64,000 bases of DNA from Straminergon stramineum. Lineage: Eukaryota; Streptophyta; Bryopsida; Hypnales; Calliergonaceae. Below the pieces are notes generated by a model that worked only from the letters and a program-made list of their open reading frames with translations, was not told the DNA's origin and did not search any database. This document shows, one piece after another, positions 34,805 to 47,085 of this stretch. Each line of letters begins with the position of its first letter. Within the stretch, counting starts at the first letter, position 1. Position numbers and translations under genes: made by a program. The DNA is taken from NCBI GenBank assembly GCA_963920665.1, contig OY987271.1, positions 19,719,350 to 19,783,349 of the forward strand, written 5' to 3'.

Positions 34805-35317
34805 ACAGTGTCACAAAGATTTGTGAACATGTTTGGATTAGCAACAGGCCTTTGTTTTGATAATGCTTGCATATAACTATAATATAACTAAACATCCTAA
34901 ATATCCATAAATCTACCCTTAAAGTCCTTTTCTCCCCAAATTCCTATCCTACAATTCCCTCAATGCCCTAGAAACTACCATACCTAACTTTGATCTATTA
35001 TAAAACATGGATAGTAACTTAAAACATCTTGAAACTTCGTTACAATGTAGATCAACTACGTAAAAGATTACCTACCAAGTTTCAACTTAATCCAAGATAT
35101 TGTTCAACTTTGGTGTACGTTTTATTAATATTGACTTTCCAACCCTTCACTACTTTCATATTCCGGTTGTATTTTATGCATAACTCATAGATCTAAAGTC
35201 CATTGAAGCTAAAAATTTGACACAAAAGAGTATATAAGATAAAAAAATACCCTCTAAGTTTCATTGTCAAAACATAAAATGCCAAAAAGATACAAACTCC
35301 TCAATACGCCCTCCTTG
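34805..35317. other. Intergenic DNA, nothing recognised
   Basis: This is AT-rich sequence between the fold-back element and the solo LTR. No coding or RNA signal is seen. Confidence 0.6.
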
Positions 35318-36626
35318 TGTCGCGCCCCTTAGTGACACTTATCACCTTAAGCTCACTTTCTAAGCACTTCACTTTAGTGCCACCAAGGTTTACGCTCTCC
35401 TAACACTGCACATGCCACACACCCACAATGTTAGATTCCAACTCAAGTCACAGGGTTCCCCATTCCTCCGTGACTCCCAATCCTTTCCTTCCAACACTTA
35501 ACTCCCACAAGACACCAAGCATGTCATTTAATGACATGGGGCGGAACTTCCATTGATGTCCAAGCACTCGGTGAGGCACTACTCCCATCGGTGCTAACCG
35601 CCCTTGAATGAGACCCAACTCCCCACTAGGCCCAATCCAACTCATTTCGGGACTCACTAATCGGGACTCACTAATCGGGACTCACCAAACAGGACTTACA
35701 CCATGGCCTAGTGTGGAGTAGAACACCACCCAACCGGTATCAACGAGTGCATAAGTACTCCATGATAATACACAAGTGGTGGTGAGGCTCCAACACTAAC
35801 CTCACCACCCGGGGCCATTTAGGTTCACCATGGCACCATTCGGAAAGGAGGAGGGAGACCACCCCTCCTCATAGTACTCTCTGCGGGATTCGGTAGCCCC
35901 CTCCCCATACTAGAAGTCACCGGGAACCCCCAAGATGCACCCCATCTTAGAAGACCACCCATTTCCAAGTGGTATCCCCAAACCGGACCCCTAAAAGACT
36001 CCCGATCTTCCCATTGGGATAACTTTTAGCTCCAAGCTCCAAATCCCAAGTGCGAGCCCATTTTCGTGATCTATACTTTCCGTAGATCATCTTGCACTAT
36101 TCAGTTTTCCCAATAAGACAATTATTGAAGAAGTTATGGCCCTCCAAAGGTACAAGTCCCCTGAGAGGTGTAGTTCTCCAGGACTCCACCCTCTTTGGAT
36201 GCCCATAACTTTTAGCTCACAGCTCATCTCTTCATGAGCCTTATCATTCTAGAAATCTTGTCTCCTTATCTTTCCAATGATATGTGGCATGCCCTATTTG
36301 GCTCCAAGGAACCCTCCCAAACCTTGTTTCCCACGTCCCTATGCCTCGAGACGCAGTTGAGACGCTGCCAACTTTGAGAGCCATATCTTTTGGCTCCCCA
36401 CTCGGATTCTCGCGTTCTTTAGACCCATGGACGCGTCTTCTCACAAGCTTTCCAAGCATGTGCAACACGCCCCCAAATTCGTCCAGATCAGAGCGCTACA
36501 TCGCTCTGATTGCTCGGGACCCCTAGTCCCCTTCACCTCATCTCTTGCAAGGCTTGGGGAGTCACCCCCAACGTCCCCCTTGCTCACCAAGGTGGTCGGG
36601 CACGCCTCTTGATGAAGGTCATGACA
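35318..36626 (+). mobile_element. Solo LTR copy 3 (1,309 bp, intact length)
   Basis: The copy starts TGTCGCGCCCCTTAGTGACA and ends GATGAAGGTCATGACA. Flanks are CCTTG on the left and CCTTA on the right, a 5 bp duplication with one change. No internal retrotransposon region lies on either side. It serves as the intact reference for copies 1 and 2. Several open frames inside are shadows of LTR sequence. Confidence 0.85.
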
Positions 36627-37579
36627 CCTTAGCTGCCTTGGAATCTAAATACCTACACTTCAAACCTTCATAAATTTTTCTCCATAATAGATTTAGATCT
36701 AAAACTTGGCTTCATTGAGTATCAACTCTCTAAAATCTAAAATCTAAAATTTTGAATCCATTCAACATCTTTACCAAATGCGACACAAAACTCTCTTAAA
36801 CCAATGTTTTATTCCAAATAAATCTTCACAACAAAACAATTCTCCATCCTCAAGTCCACCCCTCCACTCCCACCACTAAGAACAAGAAAATAAGACAAGA
36901 GAAAGAGCAAGGAACCAGCCCTTCCCTCAAGTATTCTCTACAAACCTCAATGGCTAGCCACTGGCTAACCCTAACCCTAATCCCACTACCATAGGTATTA
37001 ATTACAAACATATCGGTTATCAACCAGCAAATACACGGTCAACAACAACCTCCTTACTCTAACAACTCTTAGCATACAATACTAAAAACTAACAACTAAC
37101 AATTAATAACACTAATAACACTAATAATGCCCAACACTAACAACATTTTTGAAACAAGAAAAGATGTCAACTTCAAATACTAGACGGCCCACATCATGAC
37201 AATGAATGGACGCACGGATGGCCAACCTGTTGGATGGACAAACAGACAAGCATCTTCTCTCGCCATTTGTGATTGGAATTTTTGGAGTTTAGAGGTGTAT
37301 GATATACCATTGAAAAGGTATTTGGAAGACCTTTTCAATGGTATATTACACGCCCTGAAATTCATGAAAACAAAGTCGCAAACGGTGATTGAAGCTAGAT
37401 GTCTGCCTTGTCTACTCGTCCACCTATCTGCTCCATCCATCCATCTAGTGGATGGGGTTAGACTCTTAGTGTCTATGTCCCTAGATGTCCGGGAAGTGGT
37501 GGACGTAGACGTTAGACGTCCATGCAACCCTAACCTAAGGCCTACTCAACGATTTAGGAGGACACAACAATCACCATGT
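36627..37579. other. Intergenic DNA with dispersed repeat and palindrome
   Basis: The segment 37200-37390 is the inverted partner of 33480-33702. Inside it, ATACCATTGAAAAGGT and ACCTTTTCAATGGTAT form a perfect stem with a loop of about 9 bp (37302-37346). The rest is A- and C-rich, with runs such as AACACTAATAACACTAATAA near 37105. The left end of the piggyBac-like relic must lie in this region but I could not define it. Confidence 0.5.
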
Positions 37580-38997
37580 TATTTTTTTGACCTCTAGTGG
37601 GATGACAATACTATTGCTAAGTTGGTCAAGCAAACCAATGTATATGCAAATCAGTACTACACTATATTGAACGAACTCAGAAGGCCCAGGTAAGCTCCTA
37701 GCTTGAATGGTGGTCCTAGATGGAAGGCTATTGACATGGTGGAATTTAGGGCTTTTATTAGAATCATCATACTCATGGCATTGAAGTCATGTCCTTCTAT
37801 TCATCAGTACTAGTGTAAGGACCCATTTTGGAAGTACGAACTCATTCTGCATGTCATGAGTCAGAACAGGTTTGAGTGTCTTCTTTGATGTTTGCATTGT
37901 GTCGACAACTCCACGTTGTGCCAAAACAAAGAACTTGTAGAGTATGACAAAATCATAAAGGTTTGTTGAGTGATTGAACACTTCATGACACAATTGAAAG
38001 AGCTCTTCAACTACAAAAAATATGTCACATGCAATGAAGTCATGATTGCTTACCGCGGACATTTTTCATTGATTCAACAATACATCCCTACCAAACCAAC
38101 GAAGTATGGCATCAAATGTTGGGTAGCTGTTTCGAGCTCAAGAAAATACATCTAGAATCTAATATCATATCTAGGCAGAAAAGGAAGAGAGGCGGAAGTG
38201 TCCCAAGGCGAAAAGGTTGTGCACTAGCTCACCCGAGGCTTGGGGCACAAATCACACATTGTGGTATGTAATAACTTTTTTACTTCACCCCTTTTGTTCC
38301 ACGACCTACTTGAACGAGGAATATTTGCTACCAAGATAGTGAATGGCAATCGACTTGGATTCCCTTCCTATCTCGTGGGGGATGAAGAAAGGTGAGCATC
38401 CTAGGGCAACCTTGTTCTAGCAAATGCACAAGTTGAGGAAAATGGTTGCCACCACCTGGTTCAATTCGAAGCGCATTTCTTTCTTGAGTACAAGTGCAAA
38501 CCTAATTGGAAATGCTACTACATTCCAGTGGTTACAAGGGACTCGACAAACGATATCAATAAGTCCTCAATAAGTGGAGTACCAAGAATTCATGAGAGGC
38601 GTGGACTTGGTGGATTAGATGCGTCGAGATTACACTATGCAATTCCACTCCTGAAAATGGTGGCACAAACTGGGTTTTTTTATGGTGGATTCTTCATTGC
38701 AAAATGCATGGGTTTTGTACCACGACTACAGGATGCAACAGCAGAGGGAGTCATTTCGTAGTGGTCATCTTGGGTTCTACATGGTTGTTGCGAAGTCACT
38801 AGTTGAGACAACGCTACCACCTCCATGAACATGCATTCTCCACAACATTCACCCTAATGCAATTCATTATACTATGAGGCACCTAGTTGGCTTGCGTAAA
38901 AAATGTCGGTTGTGCAAGAAGTAGAGGTGTGTGTGCAAGGCCTATCAATGGCTTCCTGTATGTGATGAGCCTTACTTTGGGAAGTTGCACAGTTAAA
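37580..38997 (+). pseudogene. Decayed piggyBac transposase (DDE_Tnp_1_7 type)
   Basis: Across three frames the piggyBac order is readable. It runs AKLVKQTNVYANQYY, WKAIDMVEFRAFIRIIILMA, MSQNRFECLL, NEVMIAYRGHFSLIQQYIPT with KPTKYGIKCWVAVSS, VVCNNFFTSPLLFHDLLERG, VATTWFNSKRISFLSTS and MRGVDLVD, followed by a stop and then MRRDY. A KWWHKLGFFMVDSSLQNAW segment and a C-terminal cysteine-rich end follow (CRLCKK, stop, RCVCK, LPVCDEPYFGKLH; 38895-38994). Two catalytic Asp positions read Asn (38033-38035 and 38270-38272), while the Asp of GVD remains. About ten stops and at least one frameshift (near 38390) make it dead. piggyBac enzymes cut and paste at TTAA. The identification rests on motif order and is strong. 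Confidence 0.88.
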
Positions 38998-39309
38998 AAA
39001 AATAGGCCCTATGCTTGTCACAATAGCTTGACATGAAATTCTTGTTGCCATGTGTGTAGAATAGTTGATCATTATGTCCCCTCCATCTTCGGGGTCTGCC
39101 TCTAAGAGCGACCAATGTAGTCCTCATGTTCGTAGCAATAAATAGAGAACATAGCATGTAGGGTTTCTATAGTCTGTGCATGTGGAATGAGAAGCCCTCG
39201 GATTGACAAAAACACACTTTGATTACGATAATCACATGTGACGTAGTATCGCAATCCAAATGTCTCCTTTTCAACACCTAATCCCTTTCTAAGGTGGTGC
39301 ACAAGTTAT
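38998..39309. other. Possible decayed coding fragment (minus strand)
   Basis: On the minus strand a frame of 66 codons (39302-39102) contains ETFGLRYYVTCDYRNQSVFL and looks more protein-like than its surroundings. I recognise no family. It may belong to another dead transposon next to the piggyBac relic. Confidence 0.3.
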
Positions 39310-40556
39310 TGAGCTCACCATGCCCAAATTCCAAGGTCACTTGAGTCACCACTCCCTTACACTACACATGCCACACACATCCAATGTTAGTCCCCAATTC
39401 CAACTCTTTGTGCTAAGTCCCAGTCACCGAGACTACTAGCACACACACACACATCATGACACTCAGACATGTTATTTGGTAACATGGGGCAGGACTTCCA
39501 TCTTATTGTGCAAGGACCCATAGTGGTACTACTCACCATAGTCCTAACCGCCCCTTGAGTGTCACCCCAACTCCATACTAGGCTCATTGTATATTTGCTA
39601 CTTTCCACTTCATCACTAACTGGGATTCACAATACGGGACACCTCAACATAGCCTAGCAAGGAGTGGGCCTCCACCCAACCGGTGCCATGGGACACACAC
39701 AAGTGTCCCATGGTACCTTGGAGTGGTGGTGAATCCACACCACCAACCTTGAGTCACCGAGACTCGCCAAGGTTCCAAGAGGGAGTGAGGAGGGAGACCA
39801 ACCCCTCCTATAGTACTCTCTGTGAGATTCGGCAGACCCCCCCCCTAGTATGTTAAAGGGGACTCCTAAACACACTTTGGTTTTGGAAGACCACCGCATT
39901 TCTCCCGTTTCGCCCTTGTTTGGGACTCCCGAACTTCCACCCGGCATAACTTTGCATTGCGGGATCCAAATCTCACATGCGAGCCCATTTTCGACATCTA
40001 CTTGACAAGTAGATGCCGATGGACTGATCACTTGCCCCATTTGGACAATTATTCACAAAGTTATCGCCCTCCAAAGATTCGGATCCACCAGTAGAAGCGT
40101 CATGCCTTCACCACGGCGCTTCTCTTAGCCATTACTTAAGGCTCCTACCTTAGAACCTCATAATGCTTGTCAATCTAACATCCTTGTTTTCTTCGCTTTC
40201 CAAGGATATGCTACTTGACATACTTCATAGAGGGATTCCTCATGAACCCCTCCCTCCTAGCCCTTAAATGTCCCGGCGCCACTGAGACACCCCCACCTTT
40301 GAACGCCTATAACTTTTGACTCACAAATCCAAATCACGTGTTCTTTGGACGGATAGAAGCGTTTCCTTGAGACCTTTCCAAGAATATGAAAAACTTTACC
40401 ATGCTCTTCCAACTTAGGGCGCCAATGCGCCCTAAATGCATGGGAGTCACTCATTTCTCCCTACTTAGACTCTTGTAAAGCCTGGGGAAGTCACCCCTAA
40501 GGTCCCCTTTGCTCACTAAGGCACTTCGGTCACCCTAAGGAGATGGATGCGTGACA
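39310..40556 (+). mobile_element. Diverged relative of the solo LTR family
   Basis: The order of words follows the 1.3 kb LTR: CACTACACATGCCACACACA, CATGGGGCAGGACTTCCATC, GGAGTGGGCCTCCACCCAAC, AGGAGGGAGACCAACCCCTC, CCATTTTCGA and a final GTCACCCTAAGG ... GCGTGACA. Divergence is much greater than among copies 1-3, and the TGTCGCG start is not visible, so it is older or from a related subfamily. Confidence 0.65.
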
Positions 40557-42240
40557 CGTAGGATGCAACAATTTTGTTTTTTTATTTGGACCTTCTAGCA
40601 ATGGATCTACAAACTAATTTGTTTAGATTGTAGAGTCCTTCCTAGACATCATATACTATGATCATGGAATTTGAGACCATTGCCTATTTTGGAAATTTTG
40701 TGCATTGTGGATCCATTTTGCAAACCTATTATGGTACTAGTTACCTAATCTTCAGGAATTCCCTAATTCACTATGCATTTTTTGAATGCATGTGGCCCCC
40801 CTCATAGTGATTAGAGGTGCCTATCACCAATGACATGCTCTAGCAGGTTATTGCCGGTACCTCCACAAAATGAGGCCAGACCATTCTGAATTCAAATCAT
40901 ACTCATGATCATTACCTTCCTTAGATTGTCACCCAATTTTGAACATAGCACAATCAAACTCTACACATTGCAACCACCATTTTGGGGCACACTCGTGAAT
41001 CACTCTGCTTATAAGAAATTTTCAAGCAATCAACACAAGTGCATTGTGTAGTCTGAATTCATGCTTTCCTCAAGATCAAACAAAAATTGCATGAAATCGA
41101 ACGAATGGAAATCTGATCAAAATGTTGAAGAGTGTTCGTCTTGAAGGGATCTCCACATTGAGGCAGTTACATTCTGTTGATTCTACCCCTAAATCATGTT
41201 GATCGGCAATTTCCGATAAGGCCCTCTAGAGGCCCCCTAATACTTCGGCCAAGCATGGATGGTGAGAGGTTCAAGACATCTTTTTTTTTTTATAGAAAAG
41301 TGAGCTTGTAAAGTGTAACTGCCTATTTTTTATAGGGCCAAAAAAATGATGTTAGTGAATTTGAATGCTAATATCTTGCAATCCATGTGGTGGAAATTTT
41401 TGAAATCTTTACCACATGTTCTTGAGTTAGCATAATACAAGATCCTCTAGTTACATATGTTAGAAAAGTTGTTTTTTCAAAAATTTGGTCCTTGTAGTAG
41501 AAATTGCAATTTTGGAGCATTTTTGGCGAAAACATGGGCAACAAACTTAAGAGGTTATACTAAGTAAGCATTTGATGATGTCGTTGCAATGTTGCCACAT
41601 TAGTGGCAGATTCAACTTCAAGTGCCACACTAGTGAATATGATATGTGGTGCAAGAATGTCTTGACAGACAAGGACAATCCCCTTGAACAATGTGTGTGA
41701 TTGTTTTATCTCCATCCTTGAGATAAAGCAAGCACAATTAGTTTTTTGTATTTTGGTCTTTGAATCCTAAAATTGAATATCTAAGCGATGTCTAGTTGAT
41801 CTCAGAAGAAATGGAAAAATATTTTGTAACTATAAACTTTAAATGGTCTAAAACTCTATGCAAATAAGTTTTGAATAACAAAAATTAAACATTTTAAGGG
41901 GTCTAACATGACTAAGTGAAAATCCTACACTTCCAAATAAAATTATCAAATTCAACTTTTTTTGTTATTCTAAGTGGTAGAGCAATGCTTGTCCATTCCT
42001 AAATGATAAAGAACCTTAGAATTAGATATTCTTAGCAAAAGTTATGAGCAAATGGAGTTTTAGCTTTAAATTGCTCTAGAAAATTTCATCCATCAAAGTC
42101 TATTGACTTATGTGTCTAAATTGGTTTCCTTGGTGTTAGATATAGAGAGTTTTGCTTTAAGAAACCCTTGAGTTTTTGGCTACAATTAGATTTAACTTAG
42201 GATAAGAGGAGATACAATTATATAAGAAGTAGGATGTACA
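40557..42240. other. Intergenic DNA, nothing recognised
   Basis: The sequence is AT-rich with short random frames. No repeat ends or coding signals were recognised. Confidence 0.6.
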
Positions 42241-43710
42241 CACTATAAGAAAACTGGGTTTTGGGTGTTGTTTCAAAAAAATGTAAAATGTTTTCTAAAA
42301 CACCCTATGTTGGATGATAAACATTCATAGGAATGCAAATTTGGTTTGATGTTGAGGAAAACGTAAGCAGCTAAGTTGGAAAACAAGTAGATGTCACTGT
42401 AGACGAACAATGTTCTTAGTGATGTTAGAAAAAATATGGTCATGTTTTCTTGTGACATCCCCCAAAACATAGACTACCACGTCAACAACTAGTTCCATTT
42501 TGACTTTTGGTAAGTCTATAAAATTACTACGGTCTATGGTAAAACTTTGACCATATGTGAAAAATTTAGGGAAAGGGCATCCATGTGGCATGCTTTGTGA
42601 AAAAAGGAAAATGGATGGATGTGCATCTTGGATGAAAAGAATTGGGCTTTATAAACGTGGAGTAGTAGGAAGTGCAACAATCCATATGGGATATAGAAAA
42701 CAAAAATTGTGTTTCATCTTCAAAAACATCAAGATGTTTGGAATAACATCCAAATGTTTGAAACAACATGTAGACGTCTAAATCAACATTGACATATACA
42801 ATGATCAAATTCCCATATTCTAATTATCCCATATCTTTTGTCTTAGCATGGACGGAGAATAAATATAAATATGACCCATTAGATGCTTTTGAGGAGCTTG
42901 GGAAGGCCGTTTCAGGCCTGTCCCCCATGCTGTTCACGCAGTAGTGAGGGAATTGCTGTCAACCGTCATAAAGACCAAATTTTTTTTCCTTCTTGAAATT
43001 GCAAAAGAAGTTGAGCAAAAAGAATTTTTTTTCAAAAAATAAAAAATAAAAAAATTTGACGTGGCCACCTCCCAACTACATCAGCGCGGTGAAGTGGCGC
43101 AGTTCACCGAGTTCCCTACTTCTAAATGGCCAGATTTCATCTAATGCTTTTACCCTTCATTCTCACTAACTTTCAAAGAAGTAATTTGTTCATTTTATCA
43201 TCAAAAAATCTCTTGATGGTAGAGGGTAAGTTTTTTGTTATTTATTTTTAATTCAACAATTTTTTTGTTCATTTTATTTTATTTAAATGTTTTTTGTTGA
43301 TCTTTCTTGATGAATAGGGTATGCATGAATTGATGTCTTCTAAACATCTAGTTTGACATCTCAAAAAGCATCACCAAAATTTTTTAACAACATAAAAGTT
43401 TGCTAACAAGGTATGGTACGTCACCTTTCCCGCCACCATGTTAGATGCCATGTTAGAGATGAGCAAGATGAAAAAATAAATCATGTGGCGTTTATATGGC
43501 ATCCACATGGCACATTTTGGGGGGCTTGAAAGACCACGTTATTTGTGATGTTAGAAAAAATCAAGCTCAAAATGGATGTTTTTTTTCATGTTTTTGGCTT
43601 GTCAATTATAACGAATTTTAGGTGACATCATAGTTGATTACTTCCATGTCAAAGTCAATATTCCATTACGTTTTCTACGCTGTTCAAAAAAACTTGGGTT
43701 TCTTATAGTG
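42241..43710. mobile_element. CACTA-type (En/Spm) non-autonomous element, 1.47 kb
   Basis: The left end is CACTATAAGAAAACTGGGTT. The right end reads TTGGGTTTCTTATAGTG, whose reverse complement begins CACTATAAGAAA, giving a 12 bp perfect inverted repeat with the diagnostic CACTA start. CACTA elements make 3 bp duplications; here the flanks are ACA and ATG, so no duplication is preserved or one end has shifted. Interior frames (for example 42557-42781) match no transposase, so it is non-autonomous. Confidence 0.75.
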
Positions 43711-45864
43711 ATGACTTCAAAATAAAATAAATGCATTATTTGTTGTATTAAAAATCATACAATATAAAGAGTATACAACTCCATATATGTAAGTGTAAGA
43801 CTTTATATATAACATACATAAGTGCCATATATATATACTATAAAAGTATTTTGAAATCCTTGAAAATATAATCAAACTTTGAATGAGTACCATAACCAAG
43901 TTCAAAACTCTCAATTAAACACGTCTTAGCTTTATAAAAAGCTAAGAAAATATTGTACAAACTCTCCAAACTTTAGAGTCAAAGAAGATATCGTCTATTA
44001 ATATTTTATAGCTTGTTGAAGTTGTCTCTTCCAATTTTGAAGGCAATTGTACATTCTTTCACTTTAGAGCCCATAATTTTCAATTACTAATACCAAACTA
44101 AGAATGTGATAGTTCTTTGGAAAGTGAACCAAATACATACAATACTTCAAAATCTCAAGTGAAAAATTCTTACTATTCAACTTTAATTGACAAATAAAGT
44201 ATTTTTCTCTGCATCACTACTTCACTTCAAAGCCTATTACTTTCACTTTCTAACTCCAAACTAAAAGTGAGACATCTCTTTAGAAATATTAAATCTCAAA
44301 ACTAAATACTTTCTCACCAAAAAATTATGGGCACTTCAAAATTTGCCTTCAAATTCAATGACAATCAACCCTCTTTTATTCTATCAAGTATAATTTTCAC
44401 ATACAAACTCCAAATAGAGCGAATGATAATTTTTGGGATTCATAAGAAGAAGAACATTCTTTCAAAATTCTATCTCAAAATTCACAATACACTATGATAC
44501 TTTAAATACATGGTTCACCAAAACTAACTATGAAAAGGAAGAAGAACCCTTTTTTTTTATCCTCCATCTTATCCTTCATCTTATTCTCCAACTCAACTAC
44601 TCAATCGAGTGAACTTCATCCCATGTCTTGACCATAAGATTAGGTTAGCATCCACTGACTACCATTTTTGGCCCTACAATTAACTTTTTATCCTTATCAT
44701 GAAGATTTATTATTCCAATGTTCAACTAAAAAGTAAATTATCTCCATCTTTTTCTTGCACAACTTCAAACATACAAAATCAAATTTGAAATTATTTCTAA
44801 ACACAAAAATAAAGGAGATAGGATCTAAAATATGTCTATTAAAGGTAGAAATAGAGTTTATTAAGGAACATCATTCCATTTACAAAAACTTGAGGATGCA
44901 TTTGATGGTAGTTGTAATATATTCTGGATGGTTTGCTTTAGTTAAAGGATTAATTGGCCCTTCTAATCAACATTGGTTTTCATGACTTACTTTAATAGGC
45001 CAAATCATACAATAATATTGGTCATCATTAAGGCCCTAAAAACATCCTTAAAATGTCACTTCTCAGTTGTTGAACTCCATACATCCAACTTGTAACAAAA
45101 TCACCAATGTCCAAGTATAGCAATGAAGGTTCCCATGCCATCGTTGCTCTAAATGAGGTTGCTTCAATGATGAAGAAAGCCCAACTTCAATCTTCTTGTG
45201 ATCATTCTAGTGATGGTACAAGGCTAGAAGATTTTAGAGCACTTAAAAATTGAATTTTTTTAAGGAACATTGCTAACTAATCATTCTTTTAGCTCTTGCA
45301 CTACCTAAATAGTCTTTTTACCATTCGTATAATGTTCCTATACACATTGGAGCTATAGCATGGCCTATGACATTCTTCTTGTTTGACATTTACATAGCCC
45401 CATGCACTTTGAAGGATTCCCAAGTATTATTAGGCCCCTTGTATAATAATACACCCCTCACCAGTTCTATTATCATGGCTTGATTTTCTCTCCATTGGCA
45501 TGGGATAAGTGACTTTTGCTAATTCAGTATAGAATCCTTCTATAATTTGTCTTCTCACCCGTCACCTTCTATTAGGTAGAGGTTTCTATTCAATCATCTT
45601 GTATTCTTTGATTATAATATTTCTAACATGTATCAATGGTTGCAAAGTATGCACTATGAATGGTTCCAAAGAACCCCTACCCAATTCCTCGTAGTCAGGG
45701 GAATTTTGATTTAGCCAATGTATACATGCCTCGAAGGCTTCATTCTATAGGCCCTTCCTCTATATTACTAGAGGAAGATAATTTTGGAACAAAAAATTAA
45801 AGCCAACACAAAGATCAATTTTGGGATTGAAGGAATATTGATTACAAGTGCATACCTCAGTTAC
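43711..45864. other. AT-rich intergenic DNA, nothing recognised
   Basis: The sequence has many TATATA runs near 43790-43840 and A/C-rich stretches. The segment 45250-45800 has balanced composition and may be a very old coding relic on the minus strand, but no motif is readable. Confidence 0.45.
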
Positions 45865-47075
45865 CAGGGTTGCTATTTTGTGAGCTTGTAAGCCTGTGAG
45901 CTTACAACTTTTTAGAGATTCTATCTAAAATTTTCTATTTTTAGTAAATTTTATTAATACCTATTACCATGGACCTATTACTGTGGTCCCTTGAACAACC
46001 TTGATGTGCCATTAATTGGACTTCACTAGATTTTAAGAAGAAAAAAATTGATGATTAATTAGGATTTTTTAAAAATCAAATACGGTTGTTCCATTGAAAA
46101 TTAGTTTTTTATAATCACTCCTCTCTTGTTGCTTGGTACCCCTCGGTATCGAGGGGAGCCCCCCCAATCGTGGAAAGTGGAAAAAAAAAAAAAAAAAAAA
46201 GATTTTTTTTTATTTTTTTAATAATTTTCTATGGGTGGGTGGCTCCCCTCAACGTTGAGAGATACCAAGAAGAAAGAGGGGAGTGATCAATCAAACAACA
46301 ATTTGATCAAAACAAAGAAATCAATTCTCAGAAGTCCTACAAGAAGACAATGATTAACTAATCCGCATTTGAGTGTAACTAAGTTCATTCTTGATACAAA
46401 TAATCCCTATCAACCAAATATTTTCTTAAAATCTTAACAATCTTAACAATCTTTTTCTAAAATGTTAACAAGTCTAATTATTGACACATTAAGACATAAG
46501 TGAAGGTACTTCCCTCATCAACCCTAAGAAGATCCATAGTACTATAAGATAGTGATCAACAAAAATGAAATTTGGTGCGGCTAAGTTCTTTCGACACATG
46601 TATGAAATCTTATCAACAATTTTTTTTCTAAAATCTAAACAAATTCTATAATAGCACATCAAAAAAGAATTATTGGTCTATTCCCATTAACCTCCGGAGG
46701 GTCCATGTTCTTAAAGGACAATGATCAACCAATATTCTAAACAAACTTATTTCCATTTCCATTCATCTTTTACATCAATGGGATTCTTCATCTTCATAAT
46801 GTATACTTCTAGATACAATTCAAAATTAGAAGTTTCATCTAAATTCTACATATTCACGGTAATAGGTCCATGGTAGTAGGTACTAAAATTTATTATAAAT
46901 AATAAATTTTAATCCAAATTTTAAGATAAAATTTATTTTTTGAATTATTAATAAATTTTTAATGTTTGTTCAAATTTTTGAGCTCAACGTTCACATAATC
47001 CCTCCTTAACGCTCACATAATCCTTGCTTAACGCTCTTAGGCTCATGCTCACAGGCTCTCAAAATAGCACCGCTG
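45865..47075. mobile_element. hAT-like non-autonomous element upstream of SHMT
   Basis: The left end CAGGGTTGCTATTTTG and the reverse complement of the right end, CAGCGGTGCTATTTTG, match at about 18 of 21 positions when read on. A direct repeat CCTCAGTTAC flanks both sides (45855-45864 and 47076-47085). The CAGGG start resembles hAT; the 10 bp duplication is longer than the usual 8 and could suggest a Mutator-like origin. A second inner pair of inverted segments lies near 45940-45990 and 46850-46905. No transposase is present. Confidence 0.75.
46112..46290. repeat. Hairpin with poly(A)/poly(T) loop inside the hAT-like element
   Basis: The arm ATCACTCCTCTCTTGTTGCT with GGTACCCC and GAGGGGAGCC pairs imperfectly with GGCTCCCCTC, GAGATACCAAGAAG and AGAGGGGAGTGAT. 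The loop carries about 20 A followed by a T-rich run. The structure suits a nested MITE. Confidence 0.6.
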
Positions 47076-47085
47076 CCTCAGTTAC

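Noticed and set aside
35318..40556. A full LTR retrotransposon bounded by the LTRs at 35.3 and 39.3 kb
   Set aside because: The two LTRs are strongly diverged, each could be complete on its own, and the DNA between holds a piggyBac relic and no gag-pol.
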